Of a stretch of 12,553 nt of DNA, positions 6,979 through 12,553 are shown piece by piece (the first letter of the stretch is position 1; each line of letters starts with the position of its first letter). The stretch comes from Hyphomonas sp. (lineage in GTDB: Bacteria; Pseudomonadota; Alphaproteobacteria; Caulobacterales; Hyphomonadaceae): positions 1 to 12,553 of the forward strand of contig DNFL01000225.1 in the NCBI GenBank assembly GCA_003486945.1. Direction: 5' to 3'. The translations under genes and the position numbers were made by a program. A model generated the notes under the pieces. It saw nothing but the letters and a program-made list of their open reading frames with translations, was not told where the DNA came from and searched no databases.

Positions 6979-7992
6979 ATGCCGGGAAAACTTCTGGTCA
7001 CGGGCGGCGCGGGTTATGTCGGCAGCCATTGCTGCCGCGCTTTCGCTGAGGCGGGCTGGCAAGTGACCGTGTTCGACAATTTGTCGACGGGGTGGCGCGA
7101 TCTCGTGAAATGGGGCCCGCTGATCGTCGGAGACCTTCAGAACGCTGCCGACCTCGATGCTGCCTTCGCGCAGGTGAAGCCGGATGCCGTCGCGCACTTT
7201 GCGGGATCTGCCCTGGTCGCAGAATCCGTCCGTGAACCGGCAATCTATTATCGCAACAACACGCTCGCGACGCTGAACCTACTGGAAGCCATGCGCCGCC
7301 ACAAGGCGGGCTATCTGATCTTCTCCTCGACCTGCGCGACCTTCGGTAACGCGCGTCACGACACGATCGACGAAACGCATCCGCAGGCGCCGATCAATCC
7401 CTACGGTATGTCGAAGCTGATGGTGGAAACCATCCTGCGCGACTTCGACGCCGCGCACGGCATCCGTTCCATTCCGCTGCGCTACTTCAACGCCGCCGGC
7501 GCAGACCGTGATGCGATGACGGGCGAACGCCATGCCTGCGAGACGCATGTCATTCCGCTTGCCCTCAAGGGTGCGTATGACGAGGGCTATGAGTTCACGA
7601 TCCTTGGCAGCGACTTCGACACTCCCGATGGCACCGCAGTGCGCGACTATATCCATGTCGAAGACCTCGCCGACGCGCACCTGCGCGCGCTCAACGCCCT
7701 GGAGAAAGGGGCCGCATCCACCGCCTACAATCTTGGCACAGGTCGCGGCACCAGCGTTGCGGAAGTTGTTGCGGCCGTCGAGCGTGGCACCAATCGCAAG
7801 GTTCCCCGCCGCTATGGCCCTCGCCGCCCGGGTGATCCGGCGAAACTCGTGGCGCTGCCCGACAAGGCGAAACGCGAGTTGGGCTGGGTCGCTACCCGGT
7901 CTGACATTGACAACATCATCCGCACGGCGCTCGCTTGGCACCAGACCGACTGGGCGCAGGAACACAGCCACCCGGAAAATGCATCGGGCTGA
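6979..7992 (+). CDS. galE: UDP-glucose 4-epimerase (GalE/ExoB-like)
   Basis: A cytoplasmic short-chain dehydrogenase-type enzyme interconverting UDP-glucose and UDP-galactose (or a related UDP-sugar) with bound NAD, supplying donor sugar for the polymer. The 337 residues match the usual GalE length. Seen motifs: NAD-binding GGAGYVG (9-15), VFDNLSTG (31-38), SSTCATFG (116-123) with the catalytic T118, NPYGMSK (140-146) with Y142 and K146, LRYFNAAGA (167-175), VRDYIHVEDLADAH (221-234) and NLGTG (251-255). SSTCAT and HPQAPINPYG resemble ExoB of rhizobia. The start was moved from ATG 6943 to ATG 6979 because GAGGA sits five bases before it and the Rossmann strand begins there. The family-2 glycosyltransferase gene follows after 37 bases with no terminator. 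Specificity for N-acetylated sugars cannot be excluded. Confidence 0.94.
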   Translation: MPGKLLVTGGAGYVGSHCCRAFAEAGWQVTVFDNLSTGWRDLVKWGPLIVGDLQNAADLDAAFAQVKPDAVAHFAGSALVAESVREPAIYYRNNTLATLNLLEAMRRHKAGYLIFSSTCATFGNARHDTIDETHPQAPINPYGMSKLMVETILRDFDAAHGIRSIPLRYFNAAGADRDAMTGERHACETHVIPLALKGAYDEGYEFTILGSDFDTPDGTAVRDYIHVEDLADAHLRALNALEKGAASTAYNLGTGRGTSVAEVVAAVERGTNRKVPRRYGPRRPGDPAKLVALPDKAKRELGWVATRSDIDNIIRTALAWHQTDWAQEHSHPENASG

Positions 7993-8029
7993 TTTTCCTG
8001 CTTGAGAAAAGGTAGATGGACAGTCCGAC

Positions 8030-9136
8030 ATGACGCTCCCACCTGCTTCATCGCAATCCGTCGACGCCGGTTCAGGCAAAACGCTGGCGCGGTTGAGTGT
8101 TGTCATCAGTTGCTACAACTACGGCCGCTTCCTTTCCTGCGCGATCGACAGTGTACTGAACGAAGGTGTCGCTGCAGAGGTCATCGTGGTTGACGACTGT
8201 TCGTCAGACAATTCGCGCGACATCATGCGCAGCTATGGCGACCGGATCATCCCGGTGTTTCAGGAACACAATCAGGGCCAGGCGGCGGCCTTCAATGCCG
8301 GCTGGAGTATTTCGGCCGGCGATCTGATCTATTTCCTCGACGCCGATGATTTCGTCCTGCCGGGCGGGCTCAAGCATGCTCTTGAACTGCACGAGCCGGG
8401 CGTCGCGCTGCATCATTTTCGCATGCGGTATGCCGACGAAGCCGGCGCGCTGTCCGGGGTGCATCCACCGATGCAGGTGCCGCTGGCAGCGGGTGACATA
8501 TCGCGGCAACTGCGCGAGCAGGGCCGATATACGACGAATGTCACGTCCGGGCTCATCTTTGCGCGCGATGCGCTCGAGAAAGTGATGCCGGTGGACGCCG
8601 CGACTTTCCGTATCAGCGCCGAAGGTTTTCTCGTATCGACGGTGCCGATGTATGGGCCGACGCGCGCGCACGACCATCAGCTTGCCGCCTATCGTCTGCA
8701 TACGGCGCAGAACTGGAAAGCCCAGACAGATTTCGGTGCGCGTGCCCGCAAGGGCATCAATCATGACTTCGACAGGTATGCGGCCATCCGCGCGCATGCA
8801 GCCAAGCTCGGTCTTCCGGTTTCCGGCAATCTGGGGGATGCCGATCTCGAGCATCTGAATGATCGCCTGATTTCTCTCAGCTTCGCGCCGGATCAGCATC
8901 CGATACCGGGCGACAGCGTCCGCAAAGTGGTGCGCCTCGCCAAGGCCGTGAAAGTGGATGGTGCGAGCGGGAACGCGAATGCGGTGCGCAAGATCTGGTG
9001 GACGGTGGTCGGCATTCTTCCGGGCGCTCCGCGGCGCCAGCTGCTGCGTTGGAGGATGGATGCAAAAACGCGGCCCGCATGGCTGTCCGCCGCCGGGCGA
9101 TTCCTGCGCATTCGCCTCGGCGTCGTTGTGCGCTAG
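8030..9136 (+). CDS. Family 2 glycosyltransferase (GT-A fold)
   Basis: A 368-residue inverting glycosyltransferase, likely adding a sugar to the lipid-linked repeat on the cytoplasmic face. The GT2 core begins at LSVVISCYNYGRF (22-34), then VIVVDDCSSDNS (51-62; D55, D56 for nucleotide binding), HNQGQAAAFNAG (80-91) and the metal-binding DADD (104-107). The last third is less conserved. It ends in a strongly basic stretch (about 334-368) with several Arg and Trp residues and no clear membrane helix, which could bind the membrane surface. ATG 8030 is preceded by a weak GATGGA (8015-8020) at nine bases; residues 1-19 are a non-conserved lead-in, so a slightly later start is possible. It follows galE by 37 bases, probably on the same transcript. 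Its stop codon overlaps that of the convergent RDD gene. Sugar specificity is unknown. Confidence 0.9.
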   Translation: MTLPPASSQSVDAGSGKTLARLSVVISCYNYGRFLSCAIDSVLNEGVAAEVIVVDDCSSDNSRDIMRSYGDRIIPVFQEHNQGQAAAFNAGWSISAGDLIYFLDADDFVLPGGLKHALELHEPGVALHHFRMRYADEAGALSGVHPPMQVPLAAGDISRQLREQGRYTTNVTSGLIFARDALEKVMPVDAATFRISAEGFLVSTVPMYGPTRAHDHQLAAYRLHTAQNWKAQTDFGARARKGINHDFDRYAAIRAHAAKLGLPVSGNLGDADLEHLNDRLISLSFAPDQHPIPGDSVRKVVRLAKAVKVDGASGNANAVRKIWWTVVGILPGAPRRQLLRWRMDAKTRPAWLSAAGRFLRIRLGVVVR

Positions 9137-9139
9137 CGC
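9130..9139. other. Palindromic stop-codon overlap of two convergent genes
   Basis: GCGCTAGCGC is a perfect 10-base palindrome. Its central CTAG supplies TAG to both the + strand glycosyltransferase (9134-9136) and the - strand RDD gene (9133-9135). There is no intergenic DNA, hence no room for a conventional terminator outside coding sequence. Confidence 0.85.
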
Positions 9140-10068
9140 GTGTCGTATTTGTCTGCCTTGCGCTCGCCCAGCAACATGCGCTGTTCAAGCCGTCGTCGCA
9201 GGGCCGCATAGTAGGCTTCCAGGAAAGCGAGGTCGGTTTCGCCTTCGACGTTTTCCCAGCCGATCTTGGCCCGGATCCGCGCCGCAACCTGCGCCTTGAT
9301 TGCCGGCGTCGACTGGCGCAGCACATCTTCAAGCACGTGCAATTCGTGAATGCCGTAAGCCTCGGCCTGCTGCTGCGTGAAGACAATGGGCGGTCCCGTT
9401 TCCGGTCTGGACGTTGCCGAGGTAATGTCCTCCATCAACCTCACCTTTGGTGTCTTGATCACCCATGTGCCCGCGATCAGGTCGCCCACGCGCATCTTGT
9501 CCCTGTTGAAAACCGGAAACAGCAGGAACACGCAGGACCAGACCAGTCCGAACAGAACCAACCAGCCCCCCATGGCATCGGTTGCCCCCATCATCGCGAA
9601 CTGGAAGGGCAGGCCGACTTCGATTTCGCGGATGAAGTTGCGCGCGAGTACAGAGTTTGCTGTCAGGCGGCCGCCATCGCGTGCAGCAACGCGCAGTCCG
9701 AGAATCCGCTTGCCGGGCGTCGCCGCGCGCTGACCGATCTCGAAAATGATATAGTAGAAATTCCGGACAAAGAAAAAGAAGACCAGCCAGAAGGCAAAGG
9801 CGATGTTCGAACTGCCCATGTTCAGCACCCGGCTGACGAAACTGAGGCCGAGCAAGGTTGCAATCACGATGGCCCACTGAATCGCCACATCGATCATGAA
9901 CGCTCCGGCGCGCTCACTCGCGCTGCCGAGCTTCAGCTGAATCGCTGCGCCTTCGGGGGTCACCATGCGGCGCATGGTCTTAGCGTTGCGCATTTCTTCC
10001 GCCATCCGCGCGCGGCGCTGCACAGCGGCCTCCATGCTGATGCCGGGCCGGGCGGGCGGCGGCGTCAC
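9133..10068 (-). CDS. RDD-family membrane protein with long cytoplasmic C-terminal region
   Basis: A 311-residue inner-membrane protein of the RDD family, whose function is poorly defined (some members are linked to ion or proton transport). Family marks are visible: RAGAFMID (53-60; R53, D60), GQRAATPGKRILGLRV (112-127) and FNRDKMRVGDLIAGT (187-201; D190, D196). Three hydrophobic segments lie at about 59-78, 88-109 and 168-188. The first 50 residues are charged. Residues about 205-311 form a soluble, helix-rich C-terminal region of some 100 residues, longer than a minimal RDD protein. The start is GTG (10068-10066) overlapping the SpoIIM stop as GTGA, with GGAAGGA (10084-10078) nine bases upstream. 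ATG at 10035 has no such site. It is the last gene of the MoxR-DUF58-SpoIIM-RDD operon, so it probably works at the membrane with those proteins. Confidence 0.9.
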   Translation of the reverse strand: MTPPPARPGISMEAAVQRRARMAEEMRNAKTMRRMVTPEGAAIQLKLGSASERAGAFMIDVAIQWAIVIATLLGLSFVSRVLNMGSSNIAFAFWLVFFFFVRNFYYIIFEIGQRAATPGKRILGLRVAARDGGRLTANSVLARNFIREIEVGLPFQFAMMGATDAMGGWLVLFGLVWSCVFLLFPVFNRDKMRVGDLIAGTWVIKTPKVRLMEDITSATSRPETGPPIVFTQQQAEAYGIHELHVLEDVLRQSTPAIKAQVAARIRAKIGWENVEGETDLAFLEAYYAALRRRLEQRMLLGERKADKYDTR

Positions 10069-11063
10069 AGCGGGTCGTCCTTCCGGGGCAGGTGGAAATA
10101 CGCGAGCCAGAAGGCGAGTGTGCCGCCGGCGATCGAATAGCGCAGGACATCCGAATTGATCAGCTGCCGGCCGAAGCCTTCCAGAATCGCCGCGATGATC
10201 AGCATGATCACACAGCCCATTGCGATGGTTGCCGCCTTCTGCCCCGCGGCCCGGGCGGATGCGAGCCGTGTGCGCCCGCCAGGAAATGCGACGGCGCCGC
10301 CAATGATGAACCCTGCTGCGCCGGCGAGTACGATGGCGTAGAGTTCAGTAACCCCGTGGATCATCAGCCAGCCGGTGAACTCGTAGCCAAGGCCCTTGTC
10401 CCAAAAGACGGCGTACATCGAGCCGATCATCACGCCGTTGTATACCAACAGCCAGGCCGTCGGTATCCCGAAGGCAAATCCGAGCGCAAAAGCAAACAGC
10501 GCGAGTTGTGCATTGTTGTTGAAAAGGAAGCTCGCGAAGGCCGAAAGTTCGCCGTCGCCGCTGTTGTCTGTATAGATCGTACTTCGAAGATACTCGACTG
10601 TCGCATCCGGATTGCGGCCTTCCATGAAGTTTTGCCCGTGAAAAGTCCAATACCAATCCATATCCTGCAGGCAGAGGAAGAAGGCGAGCGCCCATCCCCC
10701 GAAGAAGAAGAAAGCAGATAAGAGGGTTGTCCAGAGCGAGGTGGCAATGGCCTCTGGCCAGTCGCGCCGCAGGAATTGCATCATCCGTTCACCGAGGGTC
10801 GTTCGCGCGCCGTAGACGAAGAAATAGGCGCGTGTACACAGGCTCTCGAGATAGGTGATGACATTCTGGTCGAGAGAAATCGACCTGGCAACCGACAGGG
10901 AAGATACAGCCTGACGGTAAAGCCTTGGCAGGGCGAGCATCTGCTCGTCGGACAGATTCTTGACGCCGCCGTTCTCGGCTTTCGTCAGGATCAGGTCGAG
11001 CTTCTGCCACTCGGCCTGGCGTTCCTCCCGGAAGCGGTAGGATTTGAGGAGGTCGCCTCTCAC
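10065..11063 (-). CDS. SpoIIM-family (stage II sporulation protein M-like) membrane protein
   Basis: A 332-residue integral membrane protein of the family named after Bacillus SpoIIM. In non-sporulating bacteria such genes usually sit beside moxR and DUF58 genes, and their role is unknown. A cytoplasmic N-terminal part of about 100 residues is followed by about five hydrophobic segments (near 106-131, 178-207, 209-220, 236-260, 277-297), with a last short one at 309-324. Family blocks: SFLFNNNAQLALFAFALG (178-195), VYNGVMIG (207-214), HGVTELYAIVLAGAAG (236-251) and AAILEGF (291-297). The start is GTG, forming GTGA with the DUF58 stop; GGAGGGA (11076-11070) lies six bases before it. It also overlaps the RDD gene by GTGA at its 3' end. 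By gene context it likely forms a membrane assembly with the RDD and DUF58 proteins. Confidence 0.9.
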   Translation of the reverse strand: MRGDLLKSYRFREERQAEWQKLDLILTKAENGGVKNLSDEQMLALPRLYRQAVSSLSVARSISLDQNVITYLESLCTRAYFFVYGARTTLGERMMQFLRRDWPEAIATSLWTTLLSAFFFFGGWALAFFLCLQDMDWYWTFHGQNFMEGRNPDATVEYLRSTIYTDNSGDGELSAFASFLFNNNAQLALFAFALGFAFGIPTAWLLVYNGVMIGSMYAVFWDKGLGYEFTGWLMIHGVTELYAIVLAGAAGFIIGGAVAFPGGRTRLASARAAGQKAATIAMGCVIMLIIAAILEGFGRQLINSDVLRYSIAGGTLAFWLAYFHLPRKDDPL

Positions 11064-12373
11064 AGCATGTCCCTCCGCTTGATCTGAAGGTAACGCGATA
11101 CAAGCTCCGCGCCGAACTGTTCGGGCCGGGTTTCGATGATCTGCACGCCCATTCTCTGCAGCCGCCGGAACACGACATCCCGTTCTGCCAGCAGCGTATC
11201 GGCGATCACTGCCCGGGCGACATCCTGCGTTGTCTCCGGCGGCGCGTCAGCCAGTTGCGACAATGCCGCGTCTTCGAAAGTCGCGAACAGGACGAGGTGG
11301 CGGTCCGTCAGGCGCTTTACGTTCTCCAGCATCAGTTCTGCAGAGATTGTATCGACAAAGTCAGAGAAGATGATGATCAGGCTGCGCCGTTCCAGCCGCC
11401 CGGCGAGACTTGACAGGGCGAGGGTGAAATTTGCTTCGTCGTCGGAGTAATCCATCTCCGCGGCAATCGCCTGCGCTTTTGGAAAGCTGCTGGTGCCTGT
11501 CAGGAACCCGCTGCTGACGCCCGGCCGCGCGGAAAAGCCGTACAGCATCGTCCGATCGCCGCTGCGCAGCGACACATAGGACAGCAGCAGACCCGCCGTG
11601 ATGGCGCGGTCAATCTTTGGCACGCCGCCCAACGGTTCGCTCATCAGCCGTCCGGTATCGAAGGCGAAGACGATGTTGTGATTTCGCTCTGTCTTGAATT
11701 CCTTGGCCAGCAGGTGGCGATGACGGGCGGAATGTTTCCAGTCGATCGCCCGCCGGTCCATACCGGAAGCAAACTCGCGCAGGGCATCAAATTCACTGCC
11801 ATCGCCGCGCTCGATCTGTGTCTTGATGCCGAACTCGGCATCGCGGGAAAACATGCGGATGGCTTCATCCCTCACCCAGCGCACATTGGGTGTTACCGGC
11901 ACCTGCAGGTTCAGCGGCTGAATGTGGCGCTTCTGTATCAGGCCCAGCGGTCCTTGCCACCGGCTCCAGAGGCGGATCACCTCCGCCATGCCGCGGCGTG
12001 ATGGCACAAGCTGGATCGTGTGCGGACGAACCCGCCCGTCCCATCCGCGCAGTCCCTGCGGTGGCAACGCCGGCAGGAAGGAATTGGTCTCCAGCTGGAT
12101 CTCGATCCGCTCTGGCAGGGGTCCCTCAGTGAATGTCAGCTCGAGTTCGGCAGGGTCTTCGCTGCCGACATAGAGCAGCGGCGGCAGGGTCACCTTCGCC
12201 GAATAGTGGCGTACCGACGCAGCCAGCAACGTATCAACCGCGACCAGAGACACGATTGCGGCAATCCACCCTGCAGAAATGATCCAGAGCTCCGGGCGCG
12301 TCAGCGCGATGACCACCATCAACGGCAGTCCCGCCAACATCAGGAAGATCGCGCGGAGCGTCGGGCTGATCAC
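11060..12373 (-). CDS. DUF58 domain protein (MoxR-associated, vWA-like)
   Basis: A 437-residue protein with two N-terminal membrane helices (about 6-24 and 29-48), then a mostly soluble region. The DUF58 signature is clear at 189-217: [13 protein letters not shown] followed by [11 protein letters not shown]. After it comes a von Willebrand A-like fold: [10 protein letters not shown] (236-245) at the metal-site position and IIIFSDFVD (333-341). The metal motif is DTGRL, not the full DxSxS, so metal binding may be lost. DUF58 proteins occur with MoxR AAA+ ATPases and are thought to be their partners in assembling or activating envelope or metal-linked complexes. The start is GTG at 12373, overlapping the moxR stop as GTGA. 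No strong ribosome binding site precedes it, so translation probably depends on re-initiation by ribosomes finishing moxR. It overlaps SpoIIM by GTGA at its 3' end. Confidence 0.9.
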   Translation of the reverse strand: MISPTLRAIFLMLAGLPLMVVIALTRPELWIISAGWIAAIVSLVAVDTLLAASVRHYSAKVTLPPLLYVGSEDPAELELTFTEGPLPERIEIQLETNSFLPALPPQGLRGWDGRVRPHTIQLVPSRRGMAEVIRLWSRWQGPLGLIQKRHIQPLNLQVPVTPNVRWVRDEAIRMFSRDAEFGIKTQIERGDGSEFDALREFASGMDRRAIDWKHSARHRHLLAKEFKTERNHNIVFAFDTGRLMSEPLGGVPKIDRAITAGLLLSYVSLRSGDRTMLYGFSARPGVSSGFLTGTSSFPKAQAIAAEMDYSDDEANFTLALSSLAGRLERRSLIIIFSDFVDTISAELMLENVKRLTDRHLVLFATFEDAALSQLADAPPETTQDVARAVIADTLLAERDVVFRRLQRMGVQIIETRPEQFGAELVSRYLQIKRRDML

Positions 12374-12553
12374 CGGGGCGCTGCCGTCTGTTCTATGATG
12401 CCAAACAGAGTCTCTTCCGTCGTGCGCCCTTCAATGTCCGCCGCCGGAGACAGCAGGACGCGGTGACGCAGCGTGGGCAGTGCCAGTTGCTTCACATCAT
12501 CCGGGATCACGAAGTCGCGCCCGTCGAGTGCAGCCCGGGCGCGCGACGCCGTG
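12370..12553 (-). CDS. MoxR-family AAA+ ATPase, C-terminal part (cut by window edge)
   Basis: Sixty complete codons read leftward from the window edge and end in TGA (12372-12370). The translation contains [13 protein letters not shown], then [12 protein letters not shown], and ends EQTAAPR. This is the C-terminal lid region of MoxR ATPases, where the A-x-x-GR-x-x-V-x-PDDV and L-x-HR blocks are characteristic. Walker A and B and the start lie outside the window. MoxR proteins are ATP-driven chaperone-like enzymes acting with vWA or DUF58 partners, and the DUF58 gene follows directly. The stop codon overlaps the DUF58 start (GTGA), so this is the upstream gene of the operon within view. The assignment rests on 60 residues plus context. 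Confidence 0.85.
   Translation of the reverse strand, partial: TASRARAALDGRDFVIPDDVKQLALPTLRHRVLLSPAADIEGRTTEETLFGIIEQTAAPR

Noticed and set aside
8998..10140. 380-codon open frame on the + strand opposite the RDD gene
   Set aside because: The - strand RDD frame has clear family motifs and fits the operon; the + frame is low-complexity and overlaps the glycosyltransferase gene.
9133..12553. The MoxR-DUF58-SpoIIM-RDD block as a novel defence or conflict system
   Set aside because: This gene set is widespread and chromosomal in many bacteria. There is no nuclease, toxin, protease effector or mobile element nearby to suggest defence.
1..12553. Possible CRISPR array, tRNA, rRNA, insertion sequence or riboswitch
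   Set aside because: No regularly spaced direct repeats, no cloverleaf-like or rRNA sequence, no transposase motifs and no recognisable aptamer core were seen in either strand by eye.

Overview
The window reads as chromosomal DNA of a GC-rich alphaproteobacterium. The family repertoire (BBP2-type outer-membrane porin beside a Wzc-like kinase, an ExoL-like glycosyltransferase, an ExoB/GalE-like epimerase, and a MoxR-DUF58-SpoIIM-RDD block) fits the Caulobacterales, perhaps Hyphomonadaceae. That placement is inference; there is no rRNA or marker gene here. I see no tRNA, rRNA, insertion sequence, prophage gene or CRISPR array.

Left part (1-9136, + strand): an exopolysaccharide locus. In order it holds a 254-base leader; a signal-peptide-bearing outer-membrane beta-barrel (255-1538); a perfect 11-bp hairpin; a polysaccharide co-polymerase/BY-kinase starting at TTG (1605-4007); an ExoL-like GT-B glycosyltransferase (4083-5231); and, overlapping it by ATGA, an O-antigen-ligase/Wzy-like polymerase (5228-6508). 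After a non-coding gap with two tandem dyads comes a 67-residue single-pass membrane protein of unknown function (6652-6855). Then follow UDP-glucose 4-epimerase (6979-7992) and a family-2 glycosyltransferase (8030-9136). Together they suggest a Wzx/Wzy-type pathway: GalE makes a UDP-sugar donor, the two glycosyltransferases extend a lipid-linked repeat, the Wzy-like protein polymerises it, the co-polymerase controls chain length and export, and the porin may serve the outer-membrane step. No Wza-type export channel, Wzx flippase or initiating phosphoglycosyltransferase lies in the window, so the locus is incomplete here.

Right part (12553-9133, - strand): a compact operon read right to left. 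It holds the C-terminus of a MoxR AAA+ ATPase (cut by the window edge), a DUF58 protein, a SpoIIM-family membrane protein and an RDD-family membrane protein. All three gene junctions are the same four-base GTGA overlap (GTG start, TGA stop), so the genes are probably translationally coupled. This is a widespread but poorly understood envelope-associated gene set.

The two operons converge with no intergenic space: the stop codons of the family-2 glycosyltransferase and the RDD gene share the bases CTAG inside the palindrome GCGCTAGCGC. I do not see a clearly new system. The best leads are the small membrane protein with its operator-like dyads and possible leaderless promoter, the unusual P-loop and tail of the BY-kinase, the porin/co-polymerase pairing, and the repeated GTGA coupling.
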